Below are positions 16,001 through 24,029 of a stretch of DNA of 64,000 nucleotides, piece after piece. Position 1 is the stretch's first letter; every line of letters begins with the position of its first letter. The position numbers and the translations under genes are program-made. This stretch comes from Thermoanaerobacterium thermosulfurigenes (lineage in GTDB: Bacteria; Bacillota; Thermoanaerobacteria; Thermoanaerobacterales; Thermoanaerobacteraceae): NCBI RefSeq assembly GCF_051201035.1, contig NZ_JBPODR010000001.1, forward strand, positions 1 through 64,000, in the 5' to 3' direction. Under the pieces are notes generated by a model. That model was not told where the DNA came from, did not search any database, and was given only the letters and a program-made list of their open reading frames with translations.

Positions 16001-17179
16001 TTATTTGATGTTTGCTTCTTTATGTTTTTCAACTATAGTTTCTGCCAATTTATCTAAAAGCTTATAATCTTCTTCTTTTGGTAGACCTTTTATAAATACT
16101 GGCGGTATCACTTCAACTTTTAAATTCGTGATCATGCTGGACAATTGGTCAATAGTTTTTCCGCCCCAACTGTATGATCCAACAATTGATAAAAATTTAG
16201 TTTTTGGCTTTAAGGCATTTGCGAGATATGTAGCATAAATCACCTGTGGATGTGCCCCAGCCAAAACCGTCGGGGTACCTACGACTATTGTGGCAGCGTC
16301 AACTAATGACATAGCAAGTTCACCTAAATCCGTAACTGTCAAATCAAACGGTTTTACAACGACACCTTTTTGCGAAAGCACAGCAGTCAAATAATCCACC
16401 ATTGCTTTAACAGAGCCATGCATTGTAACATAAGGTATAACAACTATATTCTTCGGTTCGTCGTATACCCAGCTATTGTACGCATCAAAAATAAATTGTG
16501 GTTTATTGTAAACCGGACCGTGAGAAGGTGCTATGTAATCTATTTTTAAATCTTTTATCTTTTCAAGATTCTTTGCTATAAAGCTTCTAAAAGGCATCAT
16601 TATTTCTGCATAGTATCGCTTTGCAGAATTATAAACATGGCATTCATCTTCTGCAAAAAGCTTCGATGTAGCTAAATGTGAACCTAAAAAATCACATGTA
16701 AAGAGGATATTGTCTTCTTCAAGATATGTAAACATGGTCTCAGGCCAATGTACCCACGGGGCATGAATAAACCTAAGAGTCTTTCCTCCAAGAGATACAG
16801 TTTCATTGTCTTCTACAGTTATTATCTTGTCTTCAGAAATATGTAAAAGATCCATTAAAAAGGCCTTTGCTTTCGGAGTGCATATGACTTTTGCATCAGG
16901 ATACTTTTCTAAAACAAAAGGAATTCCACCAGAATGGTCCTGTTCAGAATGATTTGATACAATATAGTCTATCTTTTGTACATCTTTCAATTGATCCATA
17001 AGCACTTCTATTTTCATAGGATCAACTGTGTCTATCAAAGCTATCTTTTCACTGCCTTCTATTAGATAAGCGTTATAGCTTGTCCCGTCAGGAAGTGGAA
17101 TAAGAGAGTCAAACAATCTTCTTTCAAAATGTACTGCACCAATTTTTGTTACACCGTCTTTAAGCTTCATTGGTTTCAT
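16001..17179 (-). CDS. Flavodiiron protein (oxygen/NO reductase, FprA-like)
   Basis: A 392-residue two-domain protein that reduces O2 to water or NO to N2O, protecting anaerobes. The N-terminal metallo-beta-lactamase domain has the diiron ligands in HSEQDH (residues 77-82), a His in APWVHWPETM, Asp in FTCDFLGSH and the last His in APSHGPVY. The C-terminal flavodoxin domain (about 250-390) binds FMN. No rubredoxin domain is fused, so electrons come from a separate carrier. AAGGAGG precedes ATG 17179. Confidence 0.94.
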   Translation of the reverse strand: MKPMKLKDGVTKIGAVHFERRLFDSLIPLPDGTSYNAYLIEGSEKIALIDTVDPMKIEVLMDQLKDVQKIDYIVSNHSEQDHSGGIPFVLEKYPDAKVICTPKAKAFLMDLLHISEDKIITVEDNETVSLGGKTLRFIHAPWVHWPETMFTYLEEDNILFTCDFLGSHLATSKLFAEDECHVYNSAKRYYAEIMMPFRSFIAKNLEKIKDLKIDYIAPSHGPVYNKPQFIFDAYNSWVYDEPKNIVVIPYVTMHGSVKAMVDYLTAVLSQKGVVVKPFDLTVTDLGELAMSLVDAATIVVGTPTVLAGAHPQVIYATYLANALKPKTKFLSIVGSYSWGGKTIDQLSSMITNLKVEVIPPVFIKGLPKEEDYKLLDKLAETIVEKHKEANIK

Positions 17180-17201
17180 TTTAACTACCTCCTTACCAAA
17201 T

Positions 17202-17231
17202 ATTTTATCATATTTTTAATAATTTTGCCAA
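17202..17231 (-). promoter_or_regulatory. Promoter of the flavodiiron gene
   Basis: Minus-strand -35 TTGGCA (17231-17226), 18-base spacer, -10 TAAAAT (17207-17202). The start would be near 17195, leaving a very short leader that carries AAGGAGG. Confidence 0.5.
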
Positions 17232-17292
17232 ACTCAACGCAAAATATGTAATTGAAACGAGTAAATAAAAACGCAAAAAATGAGGTGTTACA

Positions 17293-18648
17293 ATGGTAAA
17301 TATAACAACAACACATATTGTCTATTTAATTTCAATATTTGTAATATTTTTATTCATGGTCTTCCGAAAAGACATAATTTTGCCTTGCATTGCAGGCATA
17401 TTTGCCGTAGCAATGTCACAGACTAAAAACATATTGAAATCTATTGAAATTTTGTATTCTTCTGTATTTGTATCCGGAAAAGAGCTTTGGCAGGTAATAC
17501 TTATCATATCTCTGATTATTGCCATGTCACACGCACTTGATGATATAGGCGCAGATGTTGTCATAACAAAGCCATTATTGAGATTTCTAAGCTCTCCAAG
17601 TAAAACATTTTGGATCGTCGGCATAGTGATGATGGTTTTATCTTTTTTCTTGTGGCCATCACCTGCTGTTGGTTTAATAGGTGCTGTCTTAATCGGGCCT
17701 GTTTTGAAATCAGGCTTTGATGAATTGAGTTTTGCATCTTTAGTAACCATATTCGGCTTTGGAGCTGCTTTGTCAGGAGATTTTTTTATACAAGGTGTCC
17801 CATCTGTAATAGCTAAAACATTAGGAATACCTACATCAAAATTAATTTTAAGTAGCATACCAGTATGGGGTGTAACATCTCTTGCAACAATAATTTTCTT
17901 TTATTTTGTTACGATGAAAAAGTTAAAAAATAATAGAGGTAATAAAAAAATTTACGGAAGCAATTCAAGTGAAAAGAAAATATATAAAGAAAGTTACATT
18001 ATTTCATTTGTCGCTGTACTCTTTTTTGCCATCGATACTTTTTTAATGTACATTTTAAAAATCAAAGGAAATGCAGCGACGGCATTGATCGGCGGCACTG
18101 CAATAATCGTGCTTATAGCATCAACAATCGTACAAAAAGATTTCTTAAATAAGACAAGAGACTACTTGAAAAATGGTTTCTTGTCTGGAATCAAAACATT
18201 TGCTCCAATAATATTGATAAGTGCTTTTTTCTTTTTAGGAGAGTTGACAACTGCAAAAGAGGTCATAGGTCCAGATGCGAAAGGATATCTCATGGATCTC
18301 GGCATATACCTTTCAAAGCACATTCCTTTAAATAAATACACTGTAGCATTAATGCAGCTTTTGATAGGAATACTGACAGGGCTATCAGGCTCAGGATTTT
18401 CTGGACTACCTTTGGTAGGTGCACTTTCTAAAACTTTTGCCCATACACTTAATATAAATTCATCAATATTAGCTTCATTAGGTGAAATAACCTGTATATG
18501 GGTTGGTGGTGGCACCATAATACCTTGGAGCGTAGTACCTGTAACTGCAGTCATTAAGGTGGATCCTGATGCAATAGTCAAAAGAAATCTGCTTCCAGTA
18601 ATCATAGGTTTGACTTGCGGCTACATAGCGACAGTATTGCTACTATAA
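17293..18648 (+). CDS. Polytopic membrane transporter, substrate unknown
   Basis: A 451-residue integral membrane protein with about ten to twelve hydrophobic segments. The two halves each have a Gly-rich re-entrant-like stretch, one around FFLWPSPAVGLIGAV and one around LTGLSGSGFSGLPLVG, as in the ion-transporter (IT) superfamily of organic-acid carriers such as GntP, Dcu and lactate permeases. A charged cytosolic loop lies near residues 205-235. The substrate cannot be assigned. GAGGTG precedes the ATG. It diverges from the flavodiiron gene and is monocistronic, ending at a strong hairpin. Confidence 0.75.
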   Translation: MVNITTTHIVYLISIFVIFLFMVFRKDIILPCIAGIFAVAMSQTKNILKSIEILYSSVFVSGKELWQVILIISLIIAMSHALDDIGADVVITKPLLRFLSSPSKTFWIVGIVMMVLSFFLWPSPAVGLIGAVLIGPVLKSGFDELSFASLVTIFGFGAALSGDFFIQGVPSVIAKTLGIPTSKLILSSIPVWGVTSLATIIFFYFVTMKKLKNNRGNKKIYGSNSSEKKIYKESYIISFVAVLFFAIDTFLMYILKIKGNAATALIGGTAIIVLIASTIVQKDFLNKTRDYLKNGFLSGIKTFAPIILISAFFFLGELTTAKEVIGPDAKGYLMDLGIYLSKHIPLNKYTVALMQLLIGILTGLSGSGFSGLPLVGALSKTFAHTLNINSSILASLGEITCIWVGGGTIIPWSVVPVTAVIKVDPDAIVKRNLLPVIIGLTCGYIATVLLL

Positions 18649-18683
18649 TCATAAAGGGTATCAACTAAGATACCCTTTATGAT
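18648..18683. terminator. Terminator hairpin shared by the transporter and sspI genes
   Basis: A perfect 15-bp stem (18648-18662 with 18669-18683, loop AACTAA) begins at the transporter stop codon, and the minus-strand sspI stop codon (18677) lies within its other arm. Neither side has a long T-run, so strength is moderate. Confidence 0.6.
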
Positions 18684-18877
18684 ATTCCTCTCATTATGTA
18701 ATCCATCACGTTGTTTTTCTCATTATCATTCATTTTCTCCCATGCTGCTTCAAAAATTATGCCAAGACCAGGTATGGCATTCTCCTCCTTTGCATCAACA
18801 GCTTCTTGTATAAATCCTTTAATATCGTCCCTTGAACGACTTTTTAAATTATCAAGGATAATCTTTCTTATATCCAT
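18677..18877 (-). CDS. sspI: Small acid-soluble spore protein I
   Basis: A 66-residue spore protein. It matches the SspI family pattern: a helical N-terminus ending in a short Lys/Glu-rich turn, then IPGLGIIFEAAWEKMNDNEK, corresponding to the LPGLGVLFE.xW....xxEK block of Bacillus SspI, and a short C-terminal helix. Such proteins are made in the forespore. ATG 18877 has AAGGAGG eight bases upstream; a longer in-frame start lacks that context. A forespore sigma-G promoter would be expected, but I could not place one with confidence. Confidence 0.82.
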   Translation of the reverse strand: MDIRKIILDNLKSRSRDDIKGFIQEAVDAKEENAIPGLGIIFEAAWEKMNDNEKNNVMDYIMRGIS

Positions 18878-18931
18878 TTCAATACCTCCTTCGTACTTAT
18901 TATTCCAAATCAAATCAACAATATTAGTCAT

Positions 18932-18954
18932 AAAAAAATAACCCCAATAGGGTT
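18932..18954 (-). terminator. Terminator of bofA
   Basis: On the minus strand AACCC (18954-18950), a short loop, GGGTT (18944-18940), then a run of seven Ts. The 5' arm includes the bofA stop region. Confidence 0.75.
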
Positions 18955-19225
18955 AAAAAGAAATTTTAAATAGATACTTTAAAATCAACAATACAACTAT
19001 TCCTGGTATACCAAAAACACCTGCAACAAAGGCATTTACTATGTTTAAATGCAATGTTAAGCCAAAAATCGAGCCAAAAAAATTAAAAATCAAAAGAAAA
19101 ATATAGCCAATTATAGAATTTACGACAAATTTAAAAAGTATTTTTATAGACTTTCCAAAAAGCCAAACGACAAACGCAAGTATTATGATTCCTATTGCAA
19201 ACGAAAAAAAGCCTGGCAAAAGCAC
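18953..19225 (-). CDS. bofA: Pro-sigma-K processing inhibitor BofA family protein
   Basis: A 90-residue membrane protein with two or three hydrophobic segments and the family signature NAFVAGVFGIPGIVVLLILK near its C-terminus. In Bacillus, BofA sits in the outer forespore membrane and holds back the SpoIVFB protease that activates sigma-K. GTG 19225 has GAGGTGG upstream. It lies next to sspI, another sporulation gene, but is separated from it by a terminator. Confidence 0.88.
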   Translation of the reverse strand: MLLPGFFSFAIGIIILAFVVWLFGKSIKILFKFVVNSIIGYIFLLIFNFFGSIFGLTLHLNIVNAFVAGVFGIPGIVVLLILKYLFKISF

Positions 19226-19297
19226 AAAACCACCTCACAACACAATTATACACCTATTATATCATATTAAAAATAGATTAGAACACATAAAGACATG

Positions 19298-19326
19298 TTG
19301 AATTAAACTTAAAGTTAATATAAAAT
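19298..19326 (+). promoter_or_regulatory. Sigma-A promoter of uppP
   Basis: -35 TTGAAT (19298-19303), 17-base spacer, -10 TAAAAT (19321-19326). The start near 19333 leaves a leader of about 35 bases with AAGGAG before uppP. Confidence 0.6.
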
Positions 19327-19368
19327 TAAATAGTGTTTAACAAATAAATAGTAAGGAGTCGGTATCTT

Positions 19369-20175
19369 ATGATTCTTTTAATCAAAGCATTTATACTTGG
19401 TATCGTAGAAGGCTTGACTGAATTTCTGCCTGTATCTTCAACAGGCCATCTGATCATCGTTGGTGATTTATTAAACTTTAAAGGTGCCTATGCCACAATG
19501 TTTGAAGTGGTCATACAACTAGGTGCTATACTTGCCATCGTATATTATTACAGAGAAAAAATATGGAATTCTCTTAAAAATTTAGCACCTAATAAATGGG
19601 GATTCAGATTATGGCTTAAGATCGTCATTGCTTTCATTCCATCAGCAATTTTAGGACTTCTGCTAAATGATTTTATCGATAAACATTTATTCTCACCTTT
19701 TACAGTATCAATAGCACTTGTGATAGGTGCAATAATGATGATTATTGTAGAAAACGCATTTTCCAACTATAAAATCGATGACATGGATAAAGTAACTCCC
19801 AAAAAGTCGTTTTGGATTGGAGTTGCACAATGTATGTCCCTATTCCCCGGCATGTCAAGATCGGCATCGACGATTATGGGTGGAATGATGGCAGGACTAT
19901 CAGTAAAGGCCGCTGCAGAGTTTTCATTTTTCCTGGCTATACCGACAATGTTTGGTGCTACAGTCGTATCACTTCATAAAGGAATAGCCACAATGACATC
20001 TATAGAGTGGGAAGCTTTAGCAGTAGGTTTTATAATGTCATTTATCGTTGCCTTGATAGTTGTCGACAAATTTCTGTCATACCTTAAAAGTCATCCATTA
20101 AGACCTTTCGCTTACTACAGATTGATAGTAGGAATAATCATGATAGGACTTGTGTTGACAAACATAGTAAAATAA
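19369..20175 (+). CDS. uppP: Undecaprenyl-diphosphatase
   Basis: A 268-residue membrane enzyme that removes a phosphate from undecaprenyl diphosphate to recycle the lipid carrier for cell-wall building. Both active-site motifs are present: EGLTEFLPVSSTGH (residues 14-27) and PGMSRSAST (near 162), within about eight membrane segments. Over-expression in other bacteria gives bacitracin resistance. It stands alone on the plus strand with its own promoter and terminator. Confidence 0.96.
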   Translation: MILLIKAFILGIVEGLTEFLPVSSTGHLIIVGDLLNFKGAYATMFEVVIQLGAILAIVYYYREKIWNSLKNLAPNKWGFRLWLKIVIAFIPSAILGLLLNDFIDKHLFSPFTVSIALVIGAIMMIIVENAFSNYKIDDMDKVTPKKSFWIGVAQCMSLFPGMSRSASTIMGGMMAGLSVKAAAEFSFFLAIPTMFGATVVSLHKGIATMTSIEWEALAVGFIMSFIVALIVVDKFLSYLKSHPLRPFAYYRLIVGIIMIGLVLTNIVK

Positions 20176-20184
20176 GAATTTTTT

Positions 20185-20212
20185 AGCAGGCCAATATCTG
20201 GTCTGCTTTTAA
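20185..20212 (+). terminator. Terminator of uppP
   Basis: AGCAGGCC (20185-20192), loop AATATCT, GGTCTGCT (20200-20207), then TTTAATTT. One G-U pair. The minus strand lacks a T-run here. Confidence 0.7.
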
Positions 20213-20213
20213 T

Positions 20214-20735
20214 TTATAATTCATCATAAGCCTTTGAATATACATCATAATCATTATCACTATAAAGGACAAATCTCACTTCTTTGATTTGACTTTTGTC
20301 AAGATAATCAGATACTGCCCTTAAAGCAATTTTTGCAGCCCTTTCAACAGGAAATCCATAAGCGCCTGTGCTTATAGACGGAAAGGCAATTGTCTTTAAA
20401 TTGTATTTATCAGCTATTTTCAAACTCTCTATGTATGCGCTGGCTAATAAGTTGTCTTCGTCATTATTCCCATCTTTCCAAATTGGCCCAACTGCGTGTA
20501 TAACGTAGCTTGCTTTTAGATTACCTCCGTGTGTTATTACAGCTTTTCCGGTTGGACAACCACCTTCTCTATCTCTTATTTCTCTACATTCTTCATCTAT
20601 GACTTTCCCGCCAGCTCTATGTATAGCACCATCTACACCGCCACCACCTAAAAGGCCAGAATTGGCAGCATTTACAATTGCATCAACCTCTTGCTCTGTT
20701 ATATCACCTTTAAGAAGCTTTATTTTTTCTTTCAC
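20214..20735 (-). CDS. Macrodomain ADP-ribose/O-acetyl-ADP-ribose hydrolase
   Basis: A 173-residue single macrodomain close to YmdB and MacroD enzymes. The ADP-ribose loop is seen in IVNAANSGLLGGGGVDGAIHRAGG (with the catalytic region around residues 22-45), and a second loop in SISTGAYGFP. It likely removes acetyl or ADP-ribose groups. GTG start with GAGGTGAT upstream. It is the last gene of a run containing a radical SAM protein, a phosphodiesterase and a membrane protein. Confidence 0.92.
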   Translation of the reverse strand: MKEKIKLLKGDITEQEVDAIVNAANSGLLGGGGVDGAIHRAGGKVIDEECREIRDREGGCPTGKAVITHGGNLKASYVIHAVGPIWKDGNNDEDNLLASAYIESLKIADKYNLKTIAFPSISTGAYGFPVERAAKIALRAVSDYLDKSQIKEVRFVLYSDNDYDVYSKAYDEL

Positions 20736-20801
20736 ACTATCACCTCGTCAATATTCACAATAAGCAAGTTTTGAAAATACATTCATAGTATACATGAAAA
20801 A

Positions 20802-21452
20802 CTACTTTATATCAAGAAGCCATTTAAGGAATTTTACTGACAAGTCTTTGTTTTTAGAATTAGATAGCACAGCAATTATATTGTCATGATAATCATATCC
20901 AATCCCATCTAAATATTTATTATCTTTGTCGAGATAAATGCCATATGTGCCAGCTTTGACATCTTTTGAAGCAGGAAGTTTCTCTGTATCCAATCCACTT
21001 AAATCAAGATTTTTTACAGTGTCAAGATTTAAAAATGCTCCTTGATTTCCTAATGCATAGAAATTATCCTTATCAAGCGCTATAACATCCACTTCTTCAG
21101 CAGAGATCTTAACCATAAGTTTTTGTACAGATGTGGGATCAAGCTGAAATTTTTCGTCACTGCCTTTTGTCAACATGTAAAATTCAACTAATGCTTGATT
21201 TTTCCCTTTATCAGTTCCTAAAAGTTCTTTTGTTATGGTATTCTGGAAATTCATCTCCTTATCAAAATTTATCGATGTTCCTATCATTGAGAAGTCAAAT
21301 ACGTAATTTTTGTTTGTCAAAATTGAATTGACAAATGATGCAACTATAGCTACAACGATAATCCCCACTATTATGTGTATCTTATAATAATCCCAAATGT
21401 ACTCTATCTTTTCTTTTAATCTCATATCTTTCATCCACTTGTTTGATTTCAT
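20802..21452 (-). CDS. Membrane-anchored extracellular protein of unknown function
   Basis: A 216-residue protein with a basic cytosolic N-terminus, one membrane segment (about residues 25-47) and an outside domain of about 165 residues. The middle (VDVIALDKDNFYALGNQGAFLNLD) and the C-terminus recall part of an extracellular solute-binding fold, but the domain is too short for a full binding protein and there is no lipobox. I cannot assign a function. GGAGGACA precedes the ATG. It lies between a phosphodiesterase gene and a macrodomain gene. Confidence 0.6.
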   Translation of the reverse strand: MKSNKWMKDMRLKEKIEYIWDYYKIHIIVGIIVVAIVASFVNSILTNKNYVFDFSMIGTSINFDKEMNFQNTITKELLGTDKGKNQALVEFYMLTKGSDEKFQLDPTSVQKLMVKISAEEVDVIALDKDNFYALGNQGAFLNLDTVKNLDLSGLDTEKLPASKDVKAGTYGIYLDKDNKYLDGIGYDYHDNIIAVLSNSKNKDLSVKFLKWLLDIK

Positions 21453-21471
21453 ACCATGTCCTCCTGTAAAA

Positions 21472-22206
21472 CTAATGTAGTTTTTTCTCTAAATCAATCA
21501 GTTTTGACGGATCATTAGTGATTATTCCATCAACACCCAATCGTATCATGTTTTTCATAAGTTCTTCATCATCAATCGTCCACGGAAACAATTGGACATT
21601 ATTCGATTTGCAACCTTTCACAACCTCAGGTATTATATTTACATAAAATGGATGAAGCGAATATGCGTGCATCCTATTTGCAATATGCCACGGTTCAACA
21701 AGTCCACATTCATACAAAAGTCCAATGTTAAGCCTTGGTTCAATATCCTTCACTGTCTTTAAGCTATAATGATTAAATGATGATATTAAAACCAAATCCT
21801 CAAAATTATATTCAAATATACAGTTAACCAGTTTCTCTTCTATCCCTGGATATGATATCAAGCCACTTTTTATCTCTATGTTTACCAATATACTCTTATT
21901 TTCCAGTAGCTCAAAAACCTCTGTTAAAGTAGGTATCTTCTCATTCATATAATTTCTGCCAAATTTTATTCCTGCGCTTAGTCTTTTAAGCTCTTTCAAT
22001 GTATAGTCCTTAACATATCCTATTCCGTCAGTTGTCCTATCTACTCGCTCATCGTGTATTACCACAAGATATCCGTCTTTGCTAAGCTGTACATCCAATT
22101 CTATTCCGTCTGAGCCTACATCAACGGCTCTCTTAAATGATGACAGCGTATTTTCCGGAGCATTTTTAGAATCACCGCGGTGTGCTATGACAAGCGTCTT
22201 TGACAT
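21472..22206 (-). CDS. Glycerophosphodiester phosphodiesterase
   Basis: A 244-residue cytosolic GDPD-family barrel that cuts glycerophosphodiesters to glycerol-3-phosphate and an alcohol. Conserved: AHRGDSKNAPENT at the start (catalytic His and Arg), GIELDVQLSKDG (metal-binding Glu and Asp), and VVIHDERVDRTTDG (second catalytic His). The C-terminus ends in LGVDGIITNDP. No signal peptide. It starts 11 bases after the radical SAM gene, probably in one operon. Confidence 0.94.
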   Translation of the reverse strand: MSKTLVIAHRGDSKNAPENTLSSFKRAVDVGSDGIELDVQLSKDGYLVVIHDERVDRTTDGIGYVKDYTLKELKRLSAGIKFGRNYMNEKIPTLTEVFELLENKSILVNIEIKSGLISYPGIEEKLVNCIFEYNFEDLVLISSFNHYSLKTVKDIEPRLNIGLLYECGLVEPWHIANRMHAYSLHPFYVNIIPEVVKGCKSNNVQLFPWTIDDEELMKNMIRLGVDGIITNDPSKLIDLEKKLH

Positions 22207-22217
22207 ACTACACCACC

Positions 22218-23894
22218 TTAAACATTTATTTTTGCATAATATGTTTTATCATCACAGTGAAGGAAGGTTATGTACACATTTCCTCCTTCTATATTTAAAA
22301 CATCATGCTTAAAAAAGCCTATAGAGAGATTCTTATTTTTTTCAGAGTTAGACATACCAATTGCTGCCGGTAGATTGCGCTTTAACCATTCATCATTCCG
22401 CAACAATGATTTTACTTCATCTGGTACTTTTTTATCCTCTTTAAGGCAATCAGGATATGCCTTATTGTTAGTAGAGTACAAATAGTCAAACCTTAAATAA
22501 TCTTTAAAATAATCAGTATCTACACCTCCCGAAAGGGCAAATCTATAAATAATATCAAATAAATCATTTAAAGAATGCTTTTTCCCATAAAATCCGTTTT
22601 CTTCCCAAAAACAATTCAAACGGCTGTACAATTCAAATGGATCTTTAAAAAAATCAAGCAAAAATCTTAATGACATTTTAAATTTCCCAGAATTGTAATA
22701 CTTATCTAATAAGAAAGCGATATTTTTAAGCTCATACAGCTCCATGTAAGATATTGTATTGGTCATCAGAACTTCATACGGTGGGTCACTTTTATATTTG
22801 ATGCCATAGATATCTTTGTTTTTTCTAATTCTGGTCCCTTTTAGAAGCTTTAAAAAGCCCAACTGAATTTCATCAGGATTTAACTTATATACGTCGTTAA
22901 AAGATTTTACAATCGAATCAAAGTCATCGCCAGGCAATCCAGCGATTAGATCTACATGCACCTTTACACCTGCATTGATGATAAGTTTTATGCCATTTAA
23001 TGCACCACTAACGTCTGGATTTCTCGACACGTTCTTTAAAGTTTCCTTGTTAGTCGTCTGTATGCCTACTTCAAATTGAATTCTGTCTTCTATGCCTTTT
23101 AAGCTATTTATAAATACTTCATTGACTAATTCAGGATTAACTTCACAATGAAATACTGTGTCGCTCCTCAAACCTCTTATTATGTCTAATATTTCTACCG
23201 CTCTTTTTATATTGCTGTCAAAAGATCTGTCAATAAGCTTTACAATTTTTGCGCCCATGTTTGTCAGCTTCTCTAAATCATCTCTGACTTTTTCAATGCT
23301 GGCATATCTCAACTTATTATCAAGAGATGATAAGCAATAAGAACATCTAAAAGGACACCCTCTGGATGTCTCATAATACACAAGCTTATTGGAAATATCC
23401 TCCCCATCATAAGGAAATGGAATATCATCCAAGCAAACATAATCAGTATTTTCTCTTGATATTACTTTTCCATCCTTCATATAACTTATGCCATTTAAGT
23501 CATACACATTTTCGCCATTATGGATTTTTTGTAGAAGATTCTTGAAAGTTGCTTCCCCTTCGCCTAACACAATAAAATCTGCAACACCAATTTTCAATAA
23601 ATCATCTGAATCAAAAGATACTTCAGGTCCTCCAAGAACTATTAAAATATCTTTATTGACCTTTTTTATGTATTCACAAAGCTTCAACACTTTATCTATA
23701 TTCCATATATAGCATGAGAATCCAATTACATCAGGCCTTTTATTTAGGATAGTATGTAAAATTAAATCCAAATCATCATTTATGGTCATTTCCAAAAACT
23801 GGATGTCAATAGAATTACAATACAGCTTAATATTTCTTATGGCTAAATTTGTATGATAGTATTTAGCGTTTAATGCCACCAATAATGTCTTCAT
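22218..23894 (-). CDS. B12-binding radical SAM protein (DUF4080-type)
   Basis: A 558-residue protein with an N-terminal cobalamin-binding-like Rossmann domain (about 1-135), a radical SAM core whose cluster motif is CPFRCSYC near residue 180, and a C-terminal DUF4080-like helical domain (about 360-510). Proteins with this layout are classed with MiaB/BchE-like enzymes, often with unknown substrates. The usual cobalamin His motif (DxHxxG) is not obvious, so B12 binding is uncertain. ATG 23894 has GGAAGGTG upstream. It heads the run with GDPD and macrodomain genes. Confidence 0.85.
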   Translation of the reverse strand: MKTLLVALNAKYYHTNLAIRNIKLYCNSIDIQFLEMTINDDLDLILHTILNKRPDVIGFSCYIWNIDKVLKLCEYIKKVNKDILIVLGGPEVSFDSDDLLKIGVADFIVLGEGEATFKNLLQKIHNGENVYDLNGISYMKDGKVISRENTDYVCLDDIPFPYDGEDISNKLVYYETSRGCPFRCSYCLSSLDNKLRYASIEKVRDDLEKLTNMGAKIVKLIDRSFDSNIKRAVEILDIIRGLRSDTVFHCEVNPELVNEVFINSLKGIEDRIQFEVGIQTTNKETLKNVSRNPDVSGALNGIKLIINAGVKVHVDLIAGLPGDDFDSIVKSFNDVYKLNPDEIQLGFLKLLKGTRIRKNKDIYGIKYKSDPPYEVLMTNTISYMELYELKNIAFLLDKYYNSGKFKMSLRFLLDFFKDPFELYSRLNCFWEENGFYGKKHSLNDLFDIIYRFALSGGVDTDYFKDYLRFDYLYSTNNKAYPDCLKEDKKVPDEVKSLLRNDEWLKRNLPAAIGMSNSEKNKNLSIGFFKHDVLNIEGGNVYITFLHCDDKTYYAKINV

Positions 23895-24029
23895 TATTGC
23901 ACCTTCCAATGATAAATCTATCTTAATTATAGCACATACATGCCAAAATAAAGTAAAATAATTTTAAATCCATCTTTGCATATAATATAATATATTCATG
24001 GTAATAATCTGTAGAAAGAGGTGATTAGA

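Noticed and set aside
17322..17858. 178-codon minus-strand frame inside the transporter gene
   Set aside because: It mirrors a membrane protein gene and has no ribosome site; the plus-strand protein has convincing membrane helices.
22218..23894. Elp3 or MiaB tRNA-modifying enzyme
   Set aside because: No TRAM, UPF0004 or acetyltransferase domain; the layout fits a DUF4080-type radical SAM protein better.
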